DNA from: a bacterium
Lineage (GTDB): Bacteria > Actinomycetota > Acidimicrobiia > Spongiisociales > ZC4RG35
Length of the DNA stretch: 64,000 bases
Reading direction: 5' to 3'
NCBI GenBank assembly: GCA_024638655.1
Contig: JAHEJW010000006.1
Span: forward strand, 46,520 to 110,519
The position numbers and the translations under genes were made by a program. The notes beneath the pieces were generated by a model. It was not told the origin of the DNA and did no database searches. It saw only the letters and a list, made by a program, of their open reading frames with translations. Positions 57,825 to 64,000 of this stretch are shown one piece after another. The first letter of the stretch is position 1, and each line of letters opens with the position of its first letter.

Positions 57825-58643
57825 TCAACTCCACGTGGTCGGATCGATCCCGGTCAGGTCATGGGTCACATCGGATATCTCGCTGACCATCCTCACCAGA
57901 GCCTCCATCCCGGGTCGTTCCGTCGCCACGTGCCCGGGATCGACGATTGCGAGACCCAGGTCAAGGGCTCTGACCGCCCGATGATGGGAAACATCACCGG
58001 TGACCAATGCATCTGCGACTTCCGCGGCCGCCTCGATGAAGCTGGCCCCCGAACCAGGCACAACTGCGAGCTTCTCGAGTTCGGTGCGCCGGTCGCCGCT
58101 CACCCTGAGCCCGTTGGATCCGAATGCGTCAGCCGTCATTGCGTCCAAAACACCGAGACTCCCGTCGAAATCGCCCACCCGACCGATAGGGGGGACTCTG
58201 CTCTCCTCAGCTCCCCCGAGTGGGGAGACGTCATCTCCCCCAAAGGGGGAGACGTGATCTCCCCCAAAGGGGGAGACGTCGAGCAGTTGATAGACCTTGG
58301 CCAGTGAGTCGGCTGTGCCCCCTTCTGCCATGTCGAAGTCAGTGTGGGTGACTACCAAGCTGATACCGGCTCTGATCAAGCGATAAGCCCGAGCCTGTGC
58401 CGAGCGACCCGTCACCAGCCGGTTGACCGGAGTGAACAACAGCGGGTGATATGTCACAAGCAGGTCGACCGGCTGCTCCTCCAGCCGCGCAACGACCTCT
58501 TCGTTGACCTCATGACACACCGCCACGCTCCCGACCTGTGCATCCGGGTCCCCCAGTTGCAGCCCGACAGGATCCCACTCGGGTGCTTCCTCCGGCTGGG
58601 TCAGTTCTGCGAGAGCCCGGGTTATCTCGGAGACGGTGGCCAC
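57825..58643 (-). CDS. Nif3/YqfO-family dinuclear metal-binding protein
   Basis: Nif3-like (GTP cyclohydrolase I type 2 related) protein. WDPVGLQLGDPDAQVGSVAVCHEV, VTYHPLLFTPVNRLV and THTDFDMAEGGTADSLA carry the metal-binding His/Asp residues. VTGDVSHHRAVRALD and DPGHVATERPGM supply the rest. About 272 aa from GTG 58643. A central insertion, DVSPFGGDHVSPFGGDDVSPLGGAEES, is encoded by three palindromic repeats and sits after the first half, where other Nif3 proteins vary. Convergent or near-divergent with the racemase-like gene. Confidence 0.85.
   Translation of the reverse strand: MATVSEITRALAELTQPEEAPEWDPVGLQLGDPDAQVGSVAVCHEVNEEVVARLEEQPVDLLVTYHPLLFTPVNRLVTGRSAQARAYRLIRAGISLVVTHTDFDMAEGGTADSLAKVYQLLDVSPFGGDHVSPFGGDDVSPLGGAEESRVPPIGRVGDFDGSLGVLDAMTADAFGSNGLRVSGDRRTELEKLAVVPGSGASFIEAAAEVADALVTGDVSHHRAVRALDLGLAIVDPGHVATERPGMEALVRMVSEISDVTHDLTGIDPTTWS
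58211..58275. repeat. Three 24-bp palindromic repeats inside the Nif3 gene
   Basis: CTCCCCCGAGTGGGGAG, CTCCCCCAAAGGGGGAG and CTCCCCCAAAGGGGGAG start at 58211, 58235 and 58259, exactly 24 bases apart. Each is followed by ACGTSAT/ACGTCG spacers. Each unit is a near-perfect palindrome with a 3-base centre, like REP/BOX-type elements. Since 24 is a multiple of three, reading frame is kept and encodes DVSPFGGD-type repeats. Copies 2 and 3 are identical, suggesting recent amplification. Confidence 0.8.
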
Positions 58644-58695
58644 GGCGGGGATCGTAATGTGGTTCTCACTTCGTGAAGTCCGTCGAGGTTGAACA

Positions 58696-59742
58696 ATGCG
58701 ACCTTTGATAACAGCCAACGCCATGACCTGGTCACCGCCTGAGCACTGGGAGCGCTTCATCGTCATCGACTCACACACTGGCGGCGAACCGTTCCGTGTG
58801 GTTGTCGACGGGCTACCTGACCTGGTGGGCGACGACGTGATCGGGATGCGTCGTCATGCGCAGACTCATCTCGACCGTTACAGGAGGATCCTCACCTGGG
58901 AGCCGCGAGGACACGCCGACATGTATGGAGGATGGTTGGGACCACCTATCAGGTCGGACAGTGACATGTCGGTGTTGTTCGTGCACAACGATGGATTCTC
59001 CACCATGTGCGGTCACGGCATAGTCGCTTTGGCCAAGGTGGCAGTCGACACCGGCATCGTGGAAGCGATCGAGCCTGAGACCAAGCTTCGCATCGACACC
59101 CCCGCAGGTCAGGTGACAGCCGTCGCCGAGGTGGAAGGCAAGACTGCCGGACTCGTGACTTTCCGAAACGTCCCGTCTTTCGTCGCCGAGCTCGAAGCGT
59201 CAGTGCTCGTGCCGGACCACGGTGAGGTGCGCTACGACCTGGCGTTCGGCGGGGCCTTCTACGCATACGTGGATGCCGGCGAAATCGGCCTAGACGTGCT
59301 CGAGGATTCCGCGGCTCTCATCGAAGCGGGGCGGGCGATAAAGGCCGCTATCTCAGAGACTCGCGTGATCAGTCACCCAGAATCCCACGACCTCGGGTTC
59401 TTGTATGGGGTGATCTTCACCGGGCGCCCCATCGACCCGGCCAATCGGCATCGCAGCGTTTGTGTCTTCGCCGATGGGGAGCTCGATCGCTCGCCGACCG
59501 GCACCGGAGTTAGCGGAAGCCTGGCGATCCTCCATGCGCTAGGGCAGATCGACACGGGTGAGATGATCAGCGTGGAGAGCATCGTCGGAAGTGTGTTCGG
59601 TGGCAAGGTCATCGGCCAGACGACCGTCGAAGGTCGAGCATCGGTGATTCCGGAGATCTCTGGCACAGCTCACATCACCGGCCGCGCCGAGTTTTGGGTA
59701 GATCCGGCTGATCCCCTGGGCGAAGGCTTCTTTCTTCGTTGA
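58696..59742 (+). CDS. Proline-racemase-family enzyme, likely trans-3-hydroxy-L-proline dehydratase
   Basis: Proline racemase fold: IDSHTGGEPFRVVVDG, MSVLFVHNDGFSTMCGHGIVALAK (first catalytic Cys), and late DRSPTGTGVSGSLAILHALG. In racemases the second motif is DRSPCGTG; here Cys is replaced by Thr, the change that marks trans-3-hydroxy-L-proline dehydratases. It would convert trans-3-hydroxyproline to Delta1-pyrroline-2-carboxylate. ATG 58696 has GAGG seven bases upstream; 348 aa. No other hydroxyproline genes lie nearby. Confidence 0.87.
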   Translation: MRPLITANAMTWSPPEHWERFIVIDSHTGGEPFRVVVDGLPDLVGDDVIGMRRHAQTHLDRYRRILTWEPRGHADMYGGWLGPPIRSDSDMSVLFVHNDGFSTMCGHGIVALAKVAVDTGIVEAIEPETKLRIDTPAGQVTAVAEVEGKTAGLVTFRNVPSFVAELEASVLVPDHGEVRYDLAFGGAFYAYVDAGEIGLDVLEDSAALIEAGRAIKAAISETRVISHPESHDLGFLYGVIFTGRPIDPANRHRSVCVFADGELDRSPTGTGVSGSLAILHALGQIDTGEMISVESIVGSVFGGKVIGQTTVEGRASVIPEISGTAHITGRAEFWVDPADPLGEGFFLR

Positions 59743-59748
59743 AACGGG

Positions 59749-61446
59749 CTAACGGGAGTATTCCACCCTCAGTGGCTGGGCCGGCTCTTCGATGACACAG
59801 CCAGGGATGGTGAGAGCGAAGCAAGCCCCGCCAAGACGCTCCGACTCGCGATAGTGGGCGATGCCGCCATGCGACTCGGCAACCGCTCGCACGATTGCAA
59901 GGCCGATGCCAAGTCCGGGGGTGGTTGCGTTGAGACGATGGGCCCCACGCTCGAATCTATGCCAGATGGCCGACTCGAATTTCGTCGGCACTCCCTCTCC
60001 GTTGTCGTGGACCTCGATGACGAGGTCCTCGCCCTCGACCCGCGTGTGCACGATGACCCGGTCACCGCCGTAGCGAATCGCGTTGGATAGGAGGTTGCTC
60101 AGAGCCTGCTGAAGTCGATCACCGTCTACGAGGACATGCACGTCGCCGGCCACGCGCTCGTCGATGCGCGTGCCGTCTGCTTCGACGCTGCGAAGTGCCG
60201 ACATGACGACGTCCGAGACCATCACCTCACTCAGGCGAAGTGGGAGCGAGCTCGTGTTGCCCCGGGCAAGCATCACGAGATCGTTGACGAGCCTGCTCAT
60301 GTGCCGAGCTTCACCCGAGGCTTCGGAGATCATCTCCCGCCGGGCATCTTCGGGGAACTCGTCCTGTGTGTCGTTCAAGAGGGTGAGGTATCCCACGATC
60401 GCAGTCAAGGGTGTCCTCAACTCGTGACTCACCGAAGCCACCAACTCGGACCGCTGCACCTCGACTCGCTGCCGATTGCGATGAATCTCGTACACCTGCC
60501 TCAGGAAGATGATGGCACCGATGAGAATCAGGGCATCCAGGAGAATCACGTCGTCGGAATCGATCACCGATGATCGGTACCTGACGACATGGGTGGCGAG
60601 TAGAGCAGACGCCAACACGTAGGGCCATATCATCGCCCAGACGGGGGCCGAACGATCCGGATACTCGCGACGCGCCGGCACGATGTCCACGACGGACGCT
60701 GCCAGCACCATAAGGGTCACCGCGAGCAGCAGCAGTGGCCAGGAGGGCTGAGCTTCAGCGAATGTCCGTCCCACCCCGCGGCTGAAGTAGGTGAAGTCCG
60801 ACAAGACCTGAATCGTCATCCCCAACGCCACGGCCACGAGCCGAATGTCGAAGTGGTAGTTGCTGCGGCGGATGACCATGATCATCAGACCGACCACGAT
60901 GGCGATGTCGAGGATCGGATAGGAGATACCGATGGCCGTCTCGATGCCCGACGCCATTCGAACTTCGATCAGATCGTGAAGGAAGGCTGTCCACACCAGG
61001 GCACTGAGGGCTACTCCACCGACGAGCGCGTCGAGAAGGGTGGTCACCCAATGGGACCCGCCCGCATCGATGCGGGCCAGACGCACAAGAGCCACCAGCA
61101 GGATCCCATAGCCGGAGAGGAAGAACACATCGAGAGCACCAAATGCCGGCGGGTCGCCTACGAGTGTCGACCACACTCCGAAAGCCAGCACGCCTCCAGC
61201 AGCTGTCAGTATGGCAACCCCATACAACGACCATGCCCGCCGCTCGCGCGGTTCCAGTCTTCGAGCCCGACGCACAGCCAGAACCCCGGCAGCGACTTGG
61301 CCGACCAGCAATGCGGCGAAGCCAAGCGTCTCACCGGTCTCAGGGATCCCGATGACCAGGATGAGAGCGATGATCAATAGCACGATGACCGGGCCAGGCA
61401 CAAGCCATCGACGTGCCGACATGAGAGACTCGAGGGGCAACCCCAT
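59749..61446 (-). CDS. Membrane histidine kinase with multi-helix sensor region
   Basis: About nine or ten hydrophobic segments (residues 10-310) precede the kinase core. The H-box is SVSHELRTPLTAIVGYLTLL, N-box QALSNLLSNAIRYGGDRV, G1/G2 boxes VHDNGEGVP and GLGIGLAIVRAVAESHGG. 565 aa. The sensor region has no recognised extracytoplasmic domain, so it probably senses membrane or intramembrane signals. No response regulator gene is adjacent; it appears to be an orphan. Confidence 0.9.
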   Translation of the reverse strand: MGLPLESLMSARRWLVPGPVIVLLIIALILVIGIPETGETLGFAALLVGQVAAGVLAVRRARRLEPRERRAWSLYGVAILTAAGGVLAFGVWSTLVGDPPAFGALDVFFLSGYGILLVALVRLARIDAGGSHWVTTLLDALVGGVALSALVWTAFLHDLIEVRMASGIETAIGISYPILDIAIVVGLMIMVIRRSNYHFDIRLVAVALGMTIQVLSDFTYFSRGVGRTFAEAQPSWPLLLLAVTLMVLAASVVDIVPARREYPDRSAPVWAMIWPYVLASALLATHVVRYRSSVIDSDDVILLDALILIGAIIFLRQVYEIHRNRQRVEVQRSELVASVSHELRTPLTAIVGYLTLLNDTQDEFPEDARREMISEASGEARHMSRLVNDLVMLARGNTSSLPLRLSEVMVSDVVMSALRSVEADGTRIDERVAGDVHVLVDGDRLQQALSNLLSNAIRYGGDRVIVHTRVEGEDLVIEVHDNGEGVPTKFESAIWHRFERGAHRLNATTPGLGIGLAIVRAVAESHGGIAHYRESERLGGACFALTIPGCVIEEPAQPLRVEYSR

Positions 61447-61486
61447 GGGGTTTGTTGTCGGCAGAGACCGACGCTCTATTTAGCCG

Positions 61487-62767
61487 CTAATTGTCACGAA
61501 AGCCTGAAGGCTCCTCGACTGAATCCACGTCGACGACGATCTCGGTTTCACCAAACAACTCCAGGCGTGTGTCATTCAGACATACGAGCATGTCTTCGAC
61601 TTGGGCGAGGGACAGGTCGAGGGTCACTGTGAATCTCAAGCCGGCATGACCGTAGGGAACCACCGGGAACCCTGCTCCGTTCAGGAAGTAGCCCTTGTCG
61701 CGCATCGCAGACGTCAGCCGCATCATGTCCTTTACGTCACCGACGTCGAGGAACCACAAGGGCGTCTCATCTAGCGAGGCCAACTCGAGACCCATTTCGC
61801 CTGCCAGCTTGTTGACCAGTCGCATCCGCTCCATCAGATGCTGTTGCTTCTCGGTGATCTCGGGGCTCAAGAAGATGTCCGCCGAGGCGATAGATGCACC
61901 GAGGTTGGGTGGCGGTATCGGGCCCCCAAAGGTCAATGCCGGACCGCACAGCTCGATGTCCTCGACAAACTCGGCGTTGGTGGATGCGACGACTCCACCG
62001 ACTGACCCGAATGACTTGGCAAGACCCACGATCACCACCACGCGATCGTGCCATCCCACGCGCTCGAGGTACTGACCTCGTCCGTGCTCCCCTGCCCACC
62101 CGAAGCCATGAGCGTCGTCGACATAGAGATGAAGACGCTCATGGCGATCGATGAGATTCATCAGGTCCTCAGCGGGAGATGTATCGCCCCCCATCGAGAA
62201 GACCCCGTCCGTCATGTACCAGATACGGCGCGATTCCGAGTCATCGGCGATGACCGACTCGAGGAGATTGATGTCGTTGTGAGCCATCGGCGTCACCGAT
62301 ACCCCACCTGCCTGAAGCATCTGGGTCGCCGTCATCACCGAAGAGTGAGTCTGTGCATCAACGAGCACCCGATCCCCGGGCATCACCAGCACTGGCAGAG
62401 CGGTCAGGTGACCCAGAGTCGTGGTGCCCGTGATGACGACGCCGGCCCCGAAGATGCTCTGCATCCTCTCTCGGAGCTCGCCGTAGAGTGGCACGGCTGT
62501 ATAGGCGATCGACGACGAGTAGGAGGCACCGTACTTGTCCACCGCCTCCTTTGCTGCGACCTTGACCCTGGGATCGTCGCCCAGACCCAAATAGGAGCAC
62601 AGCCCGAAGTTCAGTACGCGATCCCCCCTCAGAGTCATCGAGTCACCTCTGAACTGCTCGTCGCCTATCAGTTGCCGGGACAATCCCGCCTCACGCATAT
62701 CGAGCGCGATTCGCTTGAAGACTCGAAGTAGTCGATCGGCTCGAGTTGGGCTGAGTGCTTTTTCCAT
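61487..62767 (-). CDS. Alpha-oxoamine synthase-like PLP acyltransferase
   Basis: Fold type I PLP enzyme of the AONS/KBL/serine palmitoyltransferase group. NFGLCSYLGLGDDPRV, HSSVMTATQMLQAGG, YVDDAHGFGWAGEHGRGQ and the lysine of VIVGLAKSFGSVGG fit the family. It condenses an acyl-CoA with an amino acid; KBL- and SPT-like proteins are hard to separate by eye. ATG 62767 (MEKALSPTRADRLL) gives 426 aa; no ribosome site is seen, so translation may be leaderless. Divergent from the spermidine-synthase-like gene. Confidence 0.85.
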   Translation of the reverse strand: MEKALSPTRADRLLRVFKRIALDMREAGLSRQLIGDEQFRGDSMTLRGDRVLNFGLCSYLGLGDDPRVKVAAKEAVDKYGASYSSSIAYTAVPLYGELRERMQSIFGAGVVITGTTTLGHLTALPVLVMPGDRVLVDAQTHSSVMTATQMLQAGGVSVTPMAHNDINLLESVIADDSESRRIWYMTDGVFSMGGDTSPAEDLMNLIDRHERLHLYVDDAHGFGWAGEHGRGQYLERVGWHDRVVVIVGLAKSFGSVGGVVASTNAEFVEDIELCGPALTFGGPIPPPNLGASIASADIFLSPEITEKQQHLMERMRLVNKLAGEMGLELASLDETPLWFLDVGDVKDMMRLTSAMRDKGYFLNGAGFPVVPYGHAGLRFTVTLDLSLAQVEDMLVCLNDTRLELFGETEIVVDVDSVEEPSGFRDN

Positions 62768-62828
62768 GGAGGAGTACCAGTAGACCGCCCAGTTAAATCT
62801 AGGTCGGGCTGGCGCATACGTCGCGTCA

Positions 62829-64000
62829 ATGCGGCCGGGGGTGCCGCTCACAGAGCTGAGGGGCCGTCTTAATCTCGGCGTCTTGTCCCTTCTTCTGGCC
62901 CGCTCGCTCGTGTTCTGGACATCCGCCTCGGTGCTGGTGATCGAGATTCTGGCCGCCCGGATACTGGCGCCCTACTTGGGTGTGAGCTTGGAGGTGTTCA
63001 CCGGAATCATCGGCGTGATCCTCGCCGGGATCTCAGTCGGGGCCTGGCTAGGCGGCCGCTATGCCGACCGAGTTGTGCCAAGACGCTTGCTCGGGCCGCT
63101 CCTTGTCACAGGCGGACTCACCTCTATTGCCTCACCTCTGGTCATCGATCTCATAGGCCCTGCACTCTCGACCGGTCCGGGGTCGATCGTGATCGCCTCG
63201 GCTCTGGGGTTCTTCATTCCAGCAGCGGTCCTGTCGGCTGTGCCGCCAATCGTGGTCAAGATCAGACTCGCCTCTCTCGAGCACACGGGCGGAGTCGTAG
63301 GATCGTTCTCTGCAATAGGCACAGCTGGGGCAATCTTCGGGACCTTCCTCACCGGCTTTGTCCTCATCGCCTCATTCCCGACCAGGCCGATAGTGATAGT
63401 GGTGGGCAGCCTTCTCACGTTCGCCGGGTTGTTTCTGTGGGCATCGGGCCGCCGCCGCCGGCTTCCGCTCACCTTGGTTGTCTTGCTGGCCCTGGCGGCA
63501 CTGGTTCTCGTGTTCGACGGGCCATGCGAATACGAGACGACTTATCACTGTGCCATCGTCACGGAAGACGAGGGTCGTCCCACTGGCCGCACTCTGGTGT
63601 TGGATCGCATCCGCAACAGCTACGTAGACCTTGCAGACCCCACCCATCTGGAGTTCCGGTATATCAAGTTGATTTCAGACATCATCGATATCCACGCCCC
63701 CGAAGGACCGCTGGAGGTCGTATCGATCGGCGGGGGCGGTTTTACTCTCCCTGGCTACTTCGAGACGACCCGACCAGGATCTACCAACATCGTGCTGGAA
63801 ATCGACGCGTCATTGGTTGAAATCGGTACAAGCGAGTTGGGTCTAGATCCCAACGTCCGGGTGATAGTCGAGGATGCCCGAACTTCCTTGCAGGATCTAC
63901 CAAGCGGTCGCGCCGACGTCGTCGTTGGCGATGCCTACAGCGGAGCGTCGGTTCCCTGGCACCTGACTACCTTCGAGTACTTGTCACGGATCGAGGTTTT
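62829..64000 (+). CDS. Membrane-fused spermidine synthase-like protein (partial, runs off window)
   Basis: Frame not in the track because it is cut by the window end. About seven membrane helices (LVFWTSASVLVIEILAARILAPYLGVSLEVFTGIIGV... to residue 220) precede a SpeE-like Rossmann domain: FRYIKLISDIIDIHAPEGPLEVVSIGGGGFTLPGYF, then VLEIDASLVEIG and DARTSLQDLPSGRADVVVGDAYSG. Such MFS-fused spermidine synthase homologues are common, with uncertain substrates; polyamine synthesis is not certain. 390 residues visible from ATG 62829. Confidence 0.85.
   Translation, partial: MRPGVPLTELRGRLNLGVLSLLLARSLVFWTSASVLVIEILAARILAPYLGVSLEVFTGIIGVILAGISVGAWLGGRYADRVVPRRLLGPLLVTGGLTSIASPLVIDLIGPALSTGPGSIVIASALGFFIPAAVLSAVPPIVVKIRLASLEHTGGVVGSFSAIGTAGAIFGTFLTGFVLIASFPTRPIVIVVGSLLTFAGLFLWASGRRRRLPLTLVVLLALAALVLVFDGPCEYETTYHCAIVTEDEGRPTGRTLVLDRIRNSYVDLADPTHLEFRYIKLISDIIDIHAPEGPLEVVSIGGGGFTLPGYFETTRPGSTNIVLEIDASLVEIGTSELGLDPNVRVIVEDARTSLQDLPSGRADVVVGDAYSGASVPWHLTTFEYLSRIEV

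Noticed and set aside
58211-58275. Triple palindrome considered as a CRISPR fragment
   Set aside because: There are no variable spacers of 30-40 bases, the period is only 24 bp, and the sequence is in-frame coding in a conserved gene.
1-64000. tRNA genes and insertion sequences
   Set aside because: I looked for T-loop-like GGTTCGAATCC-type motifs with acceptor pairing and for transposase-like products; nothing convincing was found.

Overview
The window is a dense, high-GC bacterial chromosome segment with no rRNA, tRNA, insertion sequence, prophage or CRISPR array that I could see. Gene content points to Actinomycetota, and by inference to an Acidimicrobiia-like lineage. The evidence is a DUF3040 protein, an F420-type luciferase-like oxidoreductase, a DEDD exonuclease fused to a GIY-YIG/UvrC-like region, group II truncated haemoglobin, many GTG/TTG starts and a MoxR-DUF58-transglutaminase operon. 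Genes are packed into operons with repeated 4-bp ATGA/GTGA overlaps. No stretch over about 300 bases lacks a gene; the longest non-protein stretch is the RNase P RNA.

Layout. 1-9.8 kb (minus strand): division and cell-wall (dcw) cluster mraZ-rsmH-ftsL-[28-aa ORF]-ftsI-murE-mraY-murD-ftsW-murG, lacking murF at its usual place. It is driven by a promoter embedded in a 10-bp-period array of MraZ boxes, and a 17-bp inverted repeat buries the rsmH start. 9.8-21.8 kb: GNAT acetyltransferase, unknown proteins, HNH nuclease, MoxR/DUF58/TgpA operon, MerR-like regulator, DUF3040 protein, DNA polymerase IV, a degenerate histidine phosphatase and membrane proteins. 21.8-27.2 kb (minus): type II fatty acid synthesis, fabD-fabH-fabG-acpP-fabF, preceded by a threonine-aldolase-like enzyme. 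27.3-37.3 kb: ArsA-like ATPase operon, SRPBCC protein, phosphoesterase, two tandem CNNM/CBS proteins, a Usp-CBS-like protein, nitroreductase and an rRNA methyltransferase.

37.3-48.5 kb is the most distinctive part. A LexA-type palindrome precedes the DEDD/GIY-YIG nuclease. After it come a TlpA-like lipoprotein, a degenerate Lgt-fold membrane protein with two new cysteines, and a complete System I cytochrome c maturation set, ccmA-B-C-D-E-F-H(I)-G. Just beyond, on the minus strand, lies a TlpA-like lipoprotein whose first active-site cysteine codon is an in-frame TGA. A SECIS-like hairpin sits at suitable distance downstream, making it a strong selenoprotein candidate. The region thus encodes three extracytoplasmic thioredoxin-like proteins and cytochrome c assembly but no visible CcdA/DsbD. 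I propose, as inference, that the Lgt-like protein may supply reductant.

48.5-64 kb: gamma-glutamylcyclotransferase-like protein, aquaporin, RNase P RNA (rnpB) followed by a hairpin that hides the Shine-Dalgarno of a truncated haemoglobin, HMCES/YedK-type protein, amino acid permease, two lipoproteins, F420-type oxidoreductase, Zn-ribbon coiled-coil protein, a Nif3-family protein carrying three in-frame palindromic repeats, a trans-3-hydroxyproline dehydratase-like enzyme, an orphan multi-spanning histidine kinase, an alpha-oxoamine synthase, and the start of a membrane-fused spermidine-synthase-like protein cut by the window end.
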